Position numbers and translations under genes: made by a program. Below the pieces are notes generated by a model that worked only from the letters and a program-made list of their open reading frames with translations, searched no databases and was not told the DNA's origin. Positions 1 to 7,669 of a DNA stretch of 64,000 bases are shown piece after piece; within the stretch, counting starts at the first letter, position 1; each line of letters begins with the position of its first letter. The DNA comes from Aquimarina sp. AU474 (lineage in GTDB: Bacteria > Bacteroidota > Bacteroidia > Flavobacteriales > Flavobacteriaceae): assembly GCF_900312815.1 (NCBI RefSeq), contig NZ_OMPE01000004.1, positions 62,001 through 126,000 on the forward strand, in the 5' to 3' direction.

Positions 1-662
1 TTAAGAATTATATTAATGATTCCAGAGAGTCCATCTGCCTGGTTTTTTACAGAAGGGGAAGTTATAACTTCTACTTTTTGAACGGATGATGCAGGAATTT
101 GTGCTAACAATTCGTTAGGGTTTAAAGCTGATGGTTTACCATTAATGAGTAATCGCACATTGCCACTACCACGTAAGGAAAGAGTTCCTGTTCCTAAATC
201 AGTTTGAATTTCAGAAACCTGGTCAAAAGCCTCTAGAACTGTTGCTCCAGATTGTTGTAGATCCGCTCCCAGATTAATTATTTTTCGATCGATTTTAAGT
301 TGTGTAGTTGTACGCTCTGCCTGTATCATTACTTCTTCTAAGTTCTGGGTAGCAGTTTTTAAAAGAATAATTAAGTTTCTAGGGTCTTTAATTTCAGTTG
401 TTTTTAAAACAAATGTTTCACTTGCAATAAAACTAAACTCTAGATGGGTGATTTCTTTTTTTGTGGTCAGTTCAAATTTTCCAGAATTGTTGGTTGAGGT
501 GCCTTCAACAAATTCTCCGTTGTAATATGCAGTAACTGTTGCAAGATTAATAACTTTTTGTGAGTCATTATCTTTTACAATACCCATATAAATTTGACTT
601 TGTTGAGATAGTGCAATCATAGTCCCGATAAAAAAAAAGTATACAAAAAATGTTCTTCGCAT
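1..662 (-). CDS. TonB-dependent outer-membrane receptor, N-terminal part (truncated by window edge)
   Basis: The frame runs leftward from an ATG at 660-662 and is still open at base 1, so about 220 N-terminal residues are present. It begins with a signal peptide ending near ALSQ, followed by a carboxypeptidase-regulatory-like beta-sandwich domain (about residues 24-105). A TonB plug domain follows, with the typical stretches NLEEVMIQAERT, GSGNVRLLINGKPS and VEVITSPSAKNQADGLSGIINI. That plug style is usual for the Bacteroidota outer-membrane beta-barrel family (PF14905 type). The 22-strand barrel lies outside the window. The substrate cannot be predicted; no SusD-like partner is visible. It is divergent from the glycosyltransferase gene, and a 9-bp direct repeat lies 56-85 bp upstream of its start. 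Confidence 0.85.
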   Translation of the reverse strand, partial: MRRTFFVYFFFIGTMIALSQQSQIYMGIVKDNDSQKVINLATVTAYYNGEFVEGTSTNNSGKFELTTKKEITHLEFSFIASETFVLKTTEIKDPRNLIILLKTATQNLEEVMIQAERTTTQLKIDRKIINLGADLQQSGATVLEAFDQVSEIQTDLGTGTLSLRGSGNVRLLINGKPSALNPNELLAQIPASSVQKVEVITSPSVKNQADGLSGIINIIL

Positions 663-717
663 CGATATTAGGTTTGATACCAAATGTGATATGATTTGCT
701 GGAACCTGAAATTTTAT

Positions 718-747
718 TCTGTTAACAGGCTTATTTAATCTGTTAAC
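718..747. promoter_or_regulatory. 9-bp direct repeat TCTGTTAAC x2 with 12-bp spacer
   Basis: TCTGTTAAC occurs at 718-726 and again at 739-747, with exactly 12 bp between copies, so starts are 21 bp (two helical turns) apart. It lies in the divergent intergenic region 663-927, 56-85 bp upstream of the TonB receptor start. Two direct repeats with a 12-13 bp spacer is the usual architecture of LytTR-domain binding sites. The GTT core fits, but the flanking bases match the published LytR/AlgR consensus only in part. The role as an operator is inference. Nothing else stands out in the 663-927 gap apart from a TACCTTTA -7-like motif just before the glycosyltransferase. Confidence 0.35.
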
Positions 748-927
748 GTTCCTCGGATTGAAGAAAAACCAATACTAATACCGTGTATTGTATGATTTCA
801 TATTTGTAATCGAAATAATCGCTGATAATAATAGAGTGAAAAAAGAATATGAGTTTTATTCTAAAAACTATTAATCTGGTTATAAGATTACAGATAAGAA
901 AAAGAATAGATTAACTACCTTTACGCC

Positions 928-1932
928 ATGCAAATAAGTTATTCTTTTATTATACCTGTTTATAACAGGCCAAATGAAATCGATGAGTTGCTACAAAGCA
1001 TGGTAGCAATGGATTTTACAAATACCTATGAAGTTGTAATTATAGAAGATGGATCATCTGATACTTCAGAAGATGTAGTAAAAGCCTATAGGGATCGTTT
1101 GTCTATAAGCTATTATCAAAAACCCAATACTGGGCCTGGAGATTCTCGAAATTATGGAATGAAGAAGGCAAAAGGGAATTACTTTATTATTTTAGATAGT
1201 GATGTAATACTGCCAAACGATTATTTATCTCAAGTTGATAATTATTTGTCAAAAAGTTTTGTTCATTGTTTTGGAGGGCCTGATGATGCGCACCATAGTT
1301 TTTCTAATTTACAAAAAGCGATAAGCTATAGTATGACTTCATATTTAACAACAGGAGGAATTCGAGGTCGTAAGAAAACAATGGGTAAATTTCAACCTAG
1401 AAGTTTTAATATGGGATTGTCTAAAGAAGCTTTTGAAGCTTCAAAGGGTTTTGGGAATATACACCCTGGAGAAGATCCTGATTTGACCATAAGATTATGG
1501 GAATTGGGGTACAATACAACACTAATACCCAATGCAAAAGTATTTCATAAAAGAAGAATTTCTTGGAAAAAATTTTATATTCAGGTAAATAAATTTGGGT
1601 TAGTAAGACCAATATTGAATCGCTGGCATCCCGAAACAGCAAAGCTTACCTATTGGTTTCCTACTATGTTTTTGATATATACTTTATTTTCATTAATAAC
1701 AGCGGTTCTTGGATGGTGGTATTTTATCGCATTATTAAGTGTGTATTTTGTTTTCATTTTTGCGGGAGCATTAATAATGTTCAAAAACCTTTCTATAGCA
1801 ATACAGGCTATTTTGGCGGTGTGGATTCAATTTTACGGGTACGGAACAGGATTCCTAAAATCTTATTATTATATTCATCTTCAGAAAAAGACCCCTGAAA
1901 AGCAGTTTAAGGCATTATTTTTTTCAAAGTAA
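928..1932 (+). CDS. Family 2 glycosyltransferase with C-terminal membrane segments
   Basis: A 334-residue GT2 protein with a GT-A fold. It opens with the typical SFIIPVYNRPNEI strand-loop, followed by the nucleotide-binding EDGSSD segment (about residues 40-45). The metal-binding DSD follows within FIILDSDVILP (about 90), and then the acceptor-side motif HPGEDPDLTIRLWELGY (about 178-194), where ED is the likely catalytic pair. Two or three hydrophobic helices (about 243-305) anchor it in the inner membrane. Such enzymes transfer a sugar from a nucleotide sugar to a lipid or polysaccharide acceptor; neither sugar nor acceptor can be read from the sequence. It is 5 bp from the YbbR gene and probably heads an operon with it and coaE. 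Confidence 0.85.
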   Translation: MQISYSFIIPVYNRPNEIDELLQSMVAMDFTNTYEVVIIEDGSSDTSEDVVKAYRDRLSISYYQKPNTGPGDSRNYGMKKAKGNYFIILDSDVILPNDYLSQVDNYLSKSFVHCFGGPDDAHHSFSNLQKAISYSMTSYLTTGGIRGRKKTMGKFQPRSFNMGLSKEAFEASKGFGNIHPGEDPDLTIRLWELGYNTTLIPNAKVFHKRRISWKKFYIQVNKFGLVRPILNRWHPETAKLTYWFPTMFLIYTLFSLITAVLGWWYFIALLSVYFVFIFAGALIMFKNLSIAIQAILAVWIQFYGYGTGFLKSYYYIHLQKKTPEKQFKALFFSK

Positions 1933-1937
1933 TTGTT

Positions 1938-2897
1938 ATGTCAAGTAGAAAAAAGAAGAATTTTTCATTTAAAAAAAGTAATGTAAAGACCTTTGTCTTT
2001 TTTTTAGTATTCACTTCTTTATTATGGTTGTTTATTCAGTTTTCAAAGAACTATACAAAAGAAGTAGAAGTAGGGATTCGATATACCAATCTTCCAAGTG
2101 ATAAGATTTTTAATGAAGATAGTGACAGAACGTTGAGAATGACTCTTAATGGAAACGGTTTTAGGTTATTGAATCATGATTGGAAAAAACCGCTATTGGA
2201 CTTTAATGTAGAAGATGCTGTTTTTAATAATGAAGATCAATATTTTTTTTATGTTGATAAAGAGTCTTCGATATTGAAAAGTAAATTAGATTTTAAAGGC
2301 CGAGTTTTGGCAATCCAAAAAGATACTGTAAAACTAAAATTGGATGCTAATTTAGAAAAGAAAGTACCCGTTATGATTGAAGAAGATATTCAATATGCAA
2401 TAGGGTATGGTAGCGATAAAGGCTTGGTTGTAACTCCGGATTCTGTTTTCGTAAGCGGACCTTCTCAAATTATAGATACTATACAAAGTGTAGGAACAGA
2501 ATCTTTAAATTTAGAAGGGCTTAATCTGGATTACAAAGCCAAATTGAATATAAATGCAGAAAAATTGCCTTCGGCTATTACTGTCATGCCTCAAAAAGTT
2601 GATGCACATATCATAGTAAGTAAATTTACTGAAGGAAGTCAGAAAATCCCAATAACATTGAACAATGTTCCAGAGGGAATACAAATCAAAATCTTTCCAA
2701 AAGAAATATCAGTAGTCTACAGGGTTGGATTGGATAGATATAATGAGATAAATGAGAGAGATTTTAGAATAGTTGCAGATTATGCTAAGGCTTCTGAAGA
2801 GAGTTCTTTTCTTACTCTAGAACTTACAGATCGGCCGGCATCTATACATGATGTTAGACTTCAGGAAAAACAAGTACAATTTGTGGTTTTAAAATAA
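1938..2897 (+). CDS. YbbR-like domain protein
   Basis: A 319-residue protein with a basic N-terminus rich in Lys and Arg, one transmembrane helix (about residues 20-38, FVFFLVFTSLLWLFIQF) and an extracytoplasmic beta-rich region. That region contains YbbR-like repeats, for example the stretch around TPDSVFVSGPSQIIDTI. YbbR proteins in Firmicutes (CdaR) modulate the diadenylate cyclase CdaA. In Flavobacteriia a YbbR protein next to coaE is a common arrangement, but no cyclase gene is visible here, so a link to c-di-AMP is inference. It lies 12 bp upstream of coaE and is probably co-transcribed with it. Confidence 0.75.
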   Translation: MSSRKKKNFSFKKSNVKTFVFFLVFTSLLWLFIQFSKNYTKEVEVGIRYTNLPSDKIFNEDSDRTLRMTLNGNGFRLLNHDWKKPLLDFNVEDAVFNNEDQYFFYVDKESSILKSKLDFKGRVLAIQKDTVKLKLDANLEKKVPVMIEEDIQYAIGYGSDKGLVVTPDSVFVSGPSQIIDTIQSVGTESLNLEGLNLDYKAKLNINAEKLPSAITVMPQKVDAHIIVSKFTEGSQKIPITLNNVPEGIQIKIFPKEISVVYRVGLDRYNEINERDFRIVADYAKASEESSFLTLELTDRPASIHDVRLQEKQVQFVVLK

Positions 2898-2909
2898 AAA
2901 CGAGAATAC

Positions 2910-3488
2910 ATGAAAGTGGTTGGCCTTACAGGAGGTATCGGAAGTGGAAAATCTACAATAGCAAAAATGTTTGAACATTTGGGTGTCGCTGTATACATAG
3001 CAGATGATGAAGCTAAAGAGCTTATGAATACGGATAGGAGTATTAGAAATCAAATCATTTCTTTATTGGGAGAAGAATCGTATCGTGATGGTGTGCTAAA
3101 TAGGCCATTTATCGCTAATGTGGTTTTTAATGATAAATCAAAATTAGAAAAGCTTAACGCTATTGTTCATCCGGCTGTAGGTCGTCATTTCGAAAACTGG
3201 AAAAGCAAACAGGTAGGAGGATATGTGATAAAAGAAGTCGCTATTTTATTCGAAAATGACGGTCATAAACAATGTGATTACACGATTCTTGTTGTTGCAC
3301 CATTAGAATTAAGGATATCCAGAGTGCTTGCTAGAGACAAAACCACAAGAGAGCAAGTGCTTTCTAGGGCAGACAATCAATGGGATGATGATCAAAAAAC
3401 ACCGTTGGCTGATTTTGTAATACATAATATGGATCTCGAAGATTCTGAAAAACAGGTATATAAAATTCATCAACAAATAACTTCCTAA
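2910..3488 (+). CDS. coaE: Dephospho-CoA kinase
   Basis: A 192-residue P-loop kinase catalysing the last step of coenzyme A synthesis, ATP-dependent phosphorylation of the 3'-hydroxyl of dephospho-CoA, in the cytosol. The Walker A motif is GLTGGIGSGKST at residues 5-16. The ADDEAKELM segment (about 31-39) corresponds to the conserved acidic substrate-binding region, and the lid contains RVLARDKTTREQVLSR. Length is normal for CoaE (about 190-205). It starts 12 bp after the YbbR gene and ends 84 bp before the two-component operon, so it is probably the last gene of the GT2-YbbR-coaE unit. Confidence 0.95.
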   Translation: MKVVGLTGGIGSGKSTIAKMFEHLGVAVYIADDEAKELMNTDRSIRNQIISLLGEESYRDGVLNRPFIANVVFNDKSKLEKLNAIVHPAVGRHFENWKSKQVGGYVIKEVAILFENDGHKQCDYTILVVAPLELRISRVLARDKTTREQVLSRADNQWDDDQKTPLADFVIHNMDLEDSEKQVYKIHQQITS

Positions 3489-3572
3489 TTCTCTTGTAAT
3501 CCGAATCTTTCATTTTGTTAACATTTGGTTAAACCGTAAAGTAGCTAAATGTTAAAGTCTTACTTTTGATTT

Positions 3573-5138
3573 ATGAATAAACGGTTATTCGTATTGCTGA
3601 TAATCCTTATGAGTTTATCGCTAATTGGGATTATTTTCGTTCAGGGATATTGGATTAATAACACAGTTGAAAATAATGAAGAGCAGTTTTCTTTTAATGC
3701 TAAACAGATTCTAATTTCTGTATCCAATGGGATTCAGTATAGAGAATTTGAAGAAATGTTTTTTCCATTACGGGAAATTCTTGATAGTATAGAAGAGCCA
3801 GATAATAAAACGATTAGACAGCTTTTGAATATTAGTATTGATAATACTACTAGGTCGTTTGCATATGCAAATGATATATTAGAAGAAGATTCTAAATTGT
3901 TCTCTTCGTTTATTAACTTCAACATAGATACGGTTAAATTAAAGAACATTTTAAATCGTAATGTTGATAATACGATTGAGGAGACTAAAAGTAGCTCGAA
4001 ACTTGGTACTAAGTCTAAACTTGAACGAAGAATAGAAGGATTAACAGATCTCCAAAGGAAGGATTATGAGATAGTAATTGGAGAGATAGCGAGTTTTATA
4101 CCGATACATCGAAGAGTTCGTAAGAAAGAGATTGAATATTTTCTTAAAAAAGAACTTGAAGAAAGAGATATAAAAGTAGGTTTTGAATATGCTATTTATA
4201 GCAAGACATTATCTACAAAAGTACGTTCTGACGATTTTAATTTGGATCATCCTGCCACATATGCAATACCATTGTTTGTGGACGATCAGGGTGCTAGTGA
4301 ATATCAATTGCTGGTCAATTTCACAGGGAAAAAGCAGTATGTATTGTCTACTATTAAAGGAATGGCAATACTGTCGATAATTTTTACTCTAATTATTGTA
4401 GTTGCTTATTCTAGTGCACTATCACAGTTGATGCAACAAAGGCAGATATCGCAAATTAAAACCGATTTTATTAATAATATGACGCATGAGTTAAAAACGC
4501 CTATTGCAACTATCAATTTAGCTTTGGATTCTATTAAAAATCCCAAAATAGAAGGAGATAAAGAAAAGGTGCAACGGTATATGAATATGATTCGTGAGGA
4601 AAATAAAAGAATGCACGCTCAAGTAGAAAATGTATTAAGAATATCGCAATTAGAGAAAAATGAGCTTAATATTAAAAAAGAAAGACAAGAGCTGCATGAT
4701 ATTATAGAAGATGCAGTTACACATGTTTCTTTAATTGTAGAAAATAGATATGGGTATGTAAAAACGCATTTGGGAGCACTTAAGACGACAATACTGGCTA
4801 ATGATAGTCATATGACCAATGTTGTAGTAAATGTTTTGGATAATGCAATTAAATATTCGGAGGAAGAACCGAAAATTGATATATATACCGAAAATGTAAA
4901 AAATAGTATTGTCCTTAAAATTCGTGATCAAGGAATTGGTATGAGCAAAGTGGCGCAAAAAAAGATTTTCGAAAAATTCTTTAGAGAACATACAGGAGAT
5001 CTTCACAATGTAAAAGGTCATGGATTAGGATTAACATATGTAAAAAGAATAATAGACGACCATCATGGTCAGATATGGGTGGAGACTGAAAGGGGAAAGG
5101 GCTCTACATTTATCATTAAATTACCGTTAATATCATAA
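3573..5138 (+). CDS. Sensor histidine kinase (RprX-like)
   Basis: A 521-residue membrane-bound sensor kinase. TM1 lies at residues 5-25, a periplasmic sensor region of about 240 residues follows, and TM2 lies near 265-285. The HisKA dimerisation domain has the phospho-accepting His in NNMTHELKTPIATINLALDS. The HATPase domain shows an N box (NVLDNAIKYSEEEP), a G1 box (DQGIGM) and a G2 box (GHGLGLTYVKRIIDDH). The gene ends 3 bp before its response-regulator gene, so the pair is co-transcribed. The architecture matches the RprX family of Bacteroidota. A -7 motif TACTTTTG at 3561-3568 lies 4 bp before the ATG with no clear -33 element; it would give a nearly leaderless transcript. The signal sensed is unknown. 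Confidence 0.88.
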   Translation: MNKRLFVLLIILMSLSLIGIIFVQGYWINNTVENNEEQFSFNAKQILISVSNGIQYREFEEMFFPLREILDSIEEPDNKTIRQLLNISIDNTTRSFAYANDILEEDSKLFSSFINFNIDTVKLKNILNRNVDNTIEETKSSSKLGTKSKLERRIEGLTDLQRKDYEIVIGEIASFIPIHRRVRKKEIEYFLKKELEERDIKVGFEYAIYSKTLSTKVRSDDFNLDHPATYAIPLFVDDQGASEYQLLVNFTGKKQYVLSTIKGMAILSIIFTLIIVVAYSSALSQLMQQRQISQIKTDFINNMTHELKTPIATINLALDSIKNPKIEGDKEKVQRYMNMIREENKRMHAQVENVLRISQLEKNELNIKKERQELHDIIEDAVTHVSLIVENRYGYVKTHLGALKTTILANDSHMTNVVVNVLDNAIKYSEEEPKIDIYTENVKNSIVLKIRDQGIGMSKVAQKKIFEKFFREHTGDLHNVKGHGLGLTYVKRIIDDHHGQIWVETERGKGSTFIIKLPLIS

Positions 5139-5141
5139 AAT

Positions 5142-5855
5142 ATGGAAACAGAAAACAAAAAGATTTTGCTTGTAGAAGATGATCCGAACTTTGGAACAGT
5201 ATTAAAGGATTATCTAGTAATGAATGATTATGATGTTGTGCATGCTAAAAATGGTATGGAAGGCTTCGAAAAATTCAAAAAGGATGATTACGATATGTGT
5301 ATTCTAGATGTAATGATGCCATATAAGGATGGATTTACTTTGGCAAAAGAAATCAGAGATAAAAATGAAGAAATCCCAATCATCTTTTTGACAGCAAAAG
5401 CAATGAAAGAAGATGTCCTTAAGGGATACAAGGTTGGTGCAGATGACTATCTTAATAAGCCTTTTGATAGTGAAGTATTACTTATGAAAATACAGGCTAT
5501 CATGCAACGTAAAAGTACAGAGTCTGTTGCCGACAGTAAGCAATTTGAATTTAAAATAGGAGGGTTTCATTTAAACTCTAAACTTAGGTTCTTAACCTAT
5601 AATGAAGAAGATCCTATTAAATTATCTCCTAAAGAAAATGAATTACTTCGTTTATTAGCATTACATCTTAATGATTTAATGCCGAGAGAATTAGCTTTAA
5701 CAAAAATATGGAGAGATGATAATTATTTTACATCGCGAAGTATGGATGTTTATATTGCTAAGTTGAGAAAATACCTTAAGAAAGACGAGAATGTAGAAAT
5801 TCTTAACATTCATGGTGAAGGGTTTAGACTCGTGGTACGCGGAGAAGAAGCTTAA
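5142..5855 (+). CDS. OmpR-family response regulator (RprY-like)
   Basis: A 237-residue regulator with an N-terminal receiver domain (residues 5-122). It has the acidic pair in VEDD, the phospho-acceptor Asp in MCILDVMMPYKDG (about residue 55), a Thr in FLTAKA and a Lys in LNKPF. A C-terminal winged-helix domain follows (about 138-233), with the SPKENELLRLLALH and SRSMDVYIAKLRKYL segments typical of OmpR/PhoB DNA-binding domains. It is the cognate partner of the kinase encoded 3 bp upstream. RprY in Bacteroides is tied to oxidative and redox stress; whether that applies here is inference from family membership. Confidence 0.9.
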   Translation: METENKKILLVEDDPNFGTVLKDYLVMNDYDVVHAKNGMEGFEKFKKDDYDMCILDVMMPYKDGFTLAKEIRDKNEEIPIIFLTAKAMKEDVLKGYKVGADDYLNKPFDSEVLLMKIQAIMQRKSTESVADSKQFEFKIGGFHLNSKLRFLTYNEEDPIKLSPKENELLRLLALHLNDLMPRELALTKIWRDDNYFTSRSMDVYIAKLRKYLKKDENVEILNIHGEGFRLVVRGEEA

Positions 5856-5883
5856 AATATATAACGGTAAATAAATTTTAAAT

Positions 5884-5915
5884 AACACACTGTAATCTAG
5901 GTTATAGTGTGTTTT
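5884..5915. terminator. Hairpin at the response regulator / miaA convergent junction
   Basis: AACACACT at 5884-5891 pairs perfectly with AGTGTGTT at 5906-5913, followed on the plus strand by a short TTTT run. It lies 28 bp after the response-regulator stop and reaches into the last codons of miaA. It is a probable intrinsic terminator for the rightward two-component operon. Confidence 0.55.
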
Positions 5916-6807
5916 GGGTTATATGATCGATAACGTTATCAATGTTCTCTAGATAATCAAACCATTGTATTGTTTCATCTTTTCTAAACCAGGTAAGTTG
6001 TCTTTTGGCAAAGCGTCGAGTATTTTTTTTGATTTCTGAAATGGCAAAATCAAGTTCCCATTCGTTATCTAGATAGTTAAATATTTCTTTGTATCCAACC
6101 GTATTTAGAGCATTTAATTTTCTGTGTGTATACAGAGATTCAGCCTCTTCGGTTAGCCCTTTTTCAACCATAATATCCACACGCTGGTTGATACGATTAT
6201 AAATGATTTCACGATCCGCAGTGATTCCAATTTTTATAACATTAAAAGGTCTTGTTTTTTTAGAAGAAGTGATAAAAGAAGAATAAGGCTTACCACTACT
6301 CATAGATACTTCTATCGCTCGCATAACCCTATGAGTGTTTTGTAGATCTACTGTGGCATAATATTCGGGATCTAAGACTTTAAGTTGTTCTTGTAGGTGA
6401 AGAATACCTTTGTTTTGATATTCTAGTTGTAATTTCTCTCGTATATTTACGTCAATTTCTGGGAAATAATCTAACCCTCTAGTTACCGCATCTACATATA
6501 ATCCAGATCCTCCGACAAGAACAGCGTATTTATGATTTGCAAAAAGTGTATCGAGTTTCTTTAAAGCATCTTTTTCAAAATCTCCAACATTATATACGTC
6601 ATGAATACTTTTGTGTTGAATAAAATGATGGGTAGCTTGATCTAATTCTTCTTTTGAAGGAGGTGCGGTTCCAATATCCATCTCTTTGAAAAATTGCCTG
6701 CTATCTGCTGATACAATTTCACAATTAAAATGCTTAGCTAATTTAATACTTAGATTAGTTTTACCAATTGCAGTTGGTCCAATTACGACTATGAGATTGT
6801 TATTCAT
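5902..6807 (-). CDS. miaA: tRNA dimethylallyltransferase
   Basis: A 301-residue MiaA that transfers a dimethylallyl group from DMAPP to N6 of adenosine 37 in tRNAs reading UNN codons. The P-loop VIGPTAIGKTNLS is at residues 8-20 and is followed by the conserved SADSRQFFKEMDIGTA substrate motif (about 34-49). Also present are GGSGLYVDAVTRGLD (about 99-113), NTHRVMRAIEV and the C-terminal TRRFAKRQLTWFRKD. Length is usual for the family. Its ATG overlaps the end of the potassium-channel gene by 8 bp, suggesting translational coupling of two functionally unrelated products. Confidence 0.95.
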   Translation of the reverse strand: MNNNLIVVIGPTAIGKTNLSIKLAKHFNCEIVSADSRQFFKEMDIGTAPPSKEELDQATHHFIQHKSIHDVYNVGDFEKDALKKLDTLFANHKYAVLVGGSGLYVDAVTRGLDYFPEIDVNIREKLQLEYQNKGILHLQEQLKVLDPEYYATVDLQNTHRVMRAIEVSMSSGKPYSSFITSSKKTRPFNVIKIGITADREIIYNRINQRVDIMVEKGLTEEAESLYTHRKLNALNTVGYKEIFNYLDNEWELDFAISEIKKNTRRFAKRQLTWFRKDETIQWFDYLENIDNVIDHITQNTL

Positions 6808-7630
6808 TGTTTAGATCTTCTCCACATTTATGACAAAATTTAGCTTCATCAGAATGTTTACCCTCATTACAATTACTGCAGGATTGCGTATTGAGGTGCA
6901 CTTTTTTTATCTGATGCGTATATTCTGCACTTACGATACCGGTTGGCACGGCTATGATGCCATACCCCATAATCATAATAATAGCTGCAAGAAACTGTCC
7001 TAAAGGTGTTACAGGTGCGATATCTCCATACCCTACTGTTGTTAAGGTTACAATGCACCAATATACGCTAATAGGAATACTTTTAAAACCACTTTCTTCT
7101 CCTTCAATAATATACATTACTGTACCCATTATGATACAAAGAACTACTACGGCAAATAAAAACACCAATATTTTTGCACGGCTATCTCTAATAGCTTTGC
7201 CCAATTTATTAGATTCACCAATGTAACGTGATATTTTTAAAATTCTAAATACTCGAAGTAATCTCAATGCGCGTACCGTTAATAAAGCACTTGAGCCAGC
7301 AATGAAAAATGATAAGTATAGAGGGAGTGTGGATAATAAATCAATTATTCCATAAAAACTAAAAATATAAGAAGTTGGTTTTTTTATAGATATGATACGA
7401 GCGATATATTCAAAAGTAAAGAATATAGTAATTACCCATTCTGCATAGTAGAGTAATTCATATGCTCTAATTGGTAACCCTTTAACACTTTCAAGCATTA
7501 CGAAAATTATACTCAATACGATGAGTATGAGTAGTATAACATCAAATACTTTCCCTACAGGAGTATCTGCCTCATAAATGATATCATGTAATCGATTTTT
7601 CCAGCTTTTATGATATGAACTTTTTGTCAA
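6800..7630 (-). CDS. Voltage-gated-type potassium channel with C-terminal zinc ribbon
   Basis: A 276-residue six-helix ion channel. S1 starts near residue 28. The S4 voltage-sensor-like helix carries Arg at every third position (R120, R123, R126, R129 in VRALRLLRVFRILK). S5 is near 153-175, and the pore loop contains the K+ selectivity filter TVGYGD (198-203), followed by S6. After S6 comes a short cytoplasmic tail with a double-CxxC zinc ribbon (C251, C254, C266, C269). The only usable start is a TTG at 7628-7630: a stop codon lies two codons upstream in frame and the next Met is residue 45, inside S1. It probably forms a tetramer in the inner membrane. The tail may sense metal or redox state (inference). 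Confidence 0.88.
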   Translation of the reverse strand: MTKSSYHKSWKNRLHDIIYEADTPVGKVFDVILLILIVLSIIFVMLESVKGLPIRAYELLYYAEWVITIFFTFEYIARIISIKKPTSYIFSFYGIIDLLSTLPLYLSFFIAGSSALLTVRALRLLRVFRILKISRYIGESNKLGKAIRDSRAKILVFLFAVVVLCIIMGTVMYIIEGEESGFKSIPISVYWCIVTLTTVGYGDIAPVTPLGQFLAAIIMIMGYGIIAVPTGIVSAEYTHQIKKVHLNTQSCSNCNEGKHSDEAKFCHKCGEDLNNE

Positions 7631-7669
7631 ATTTTATGATTTTGATTAAAAATACTAAAACTTTGAAAA

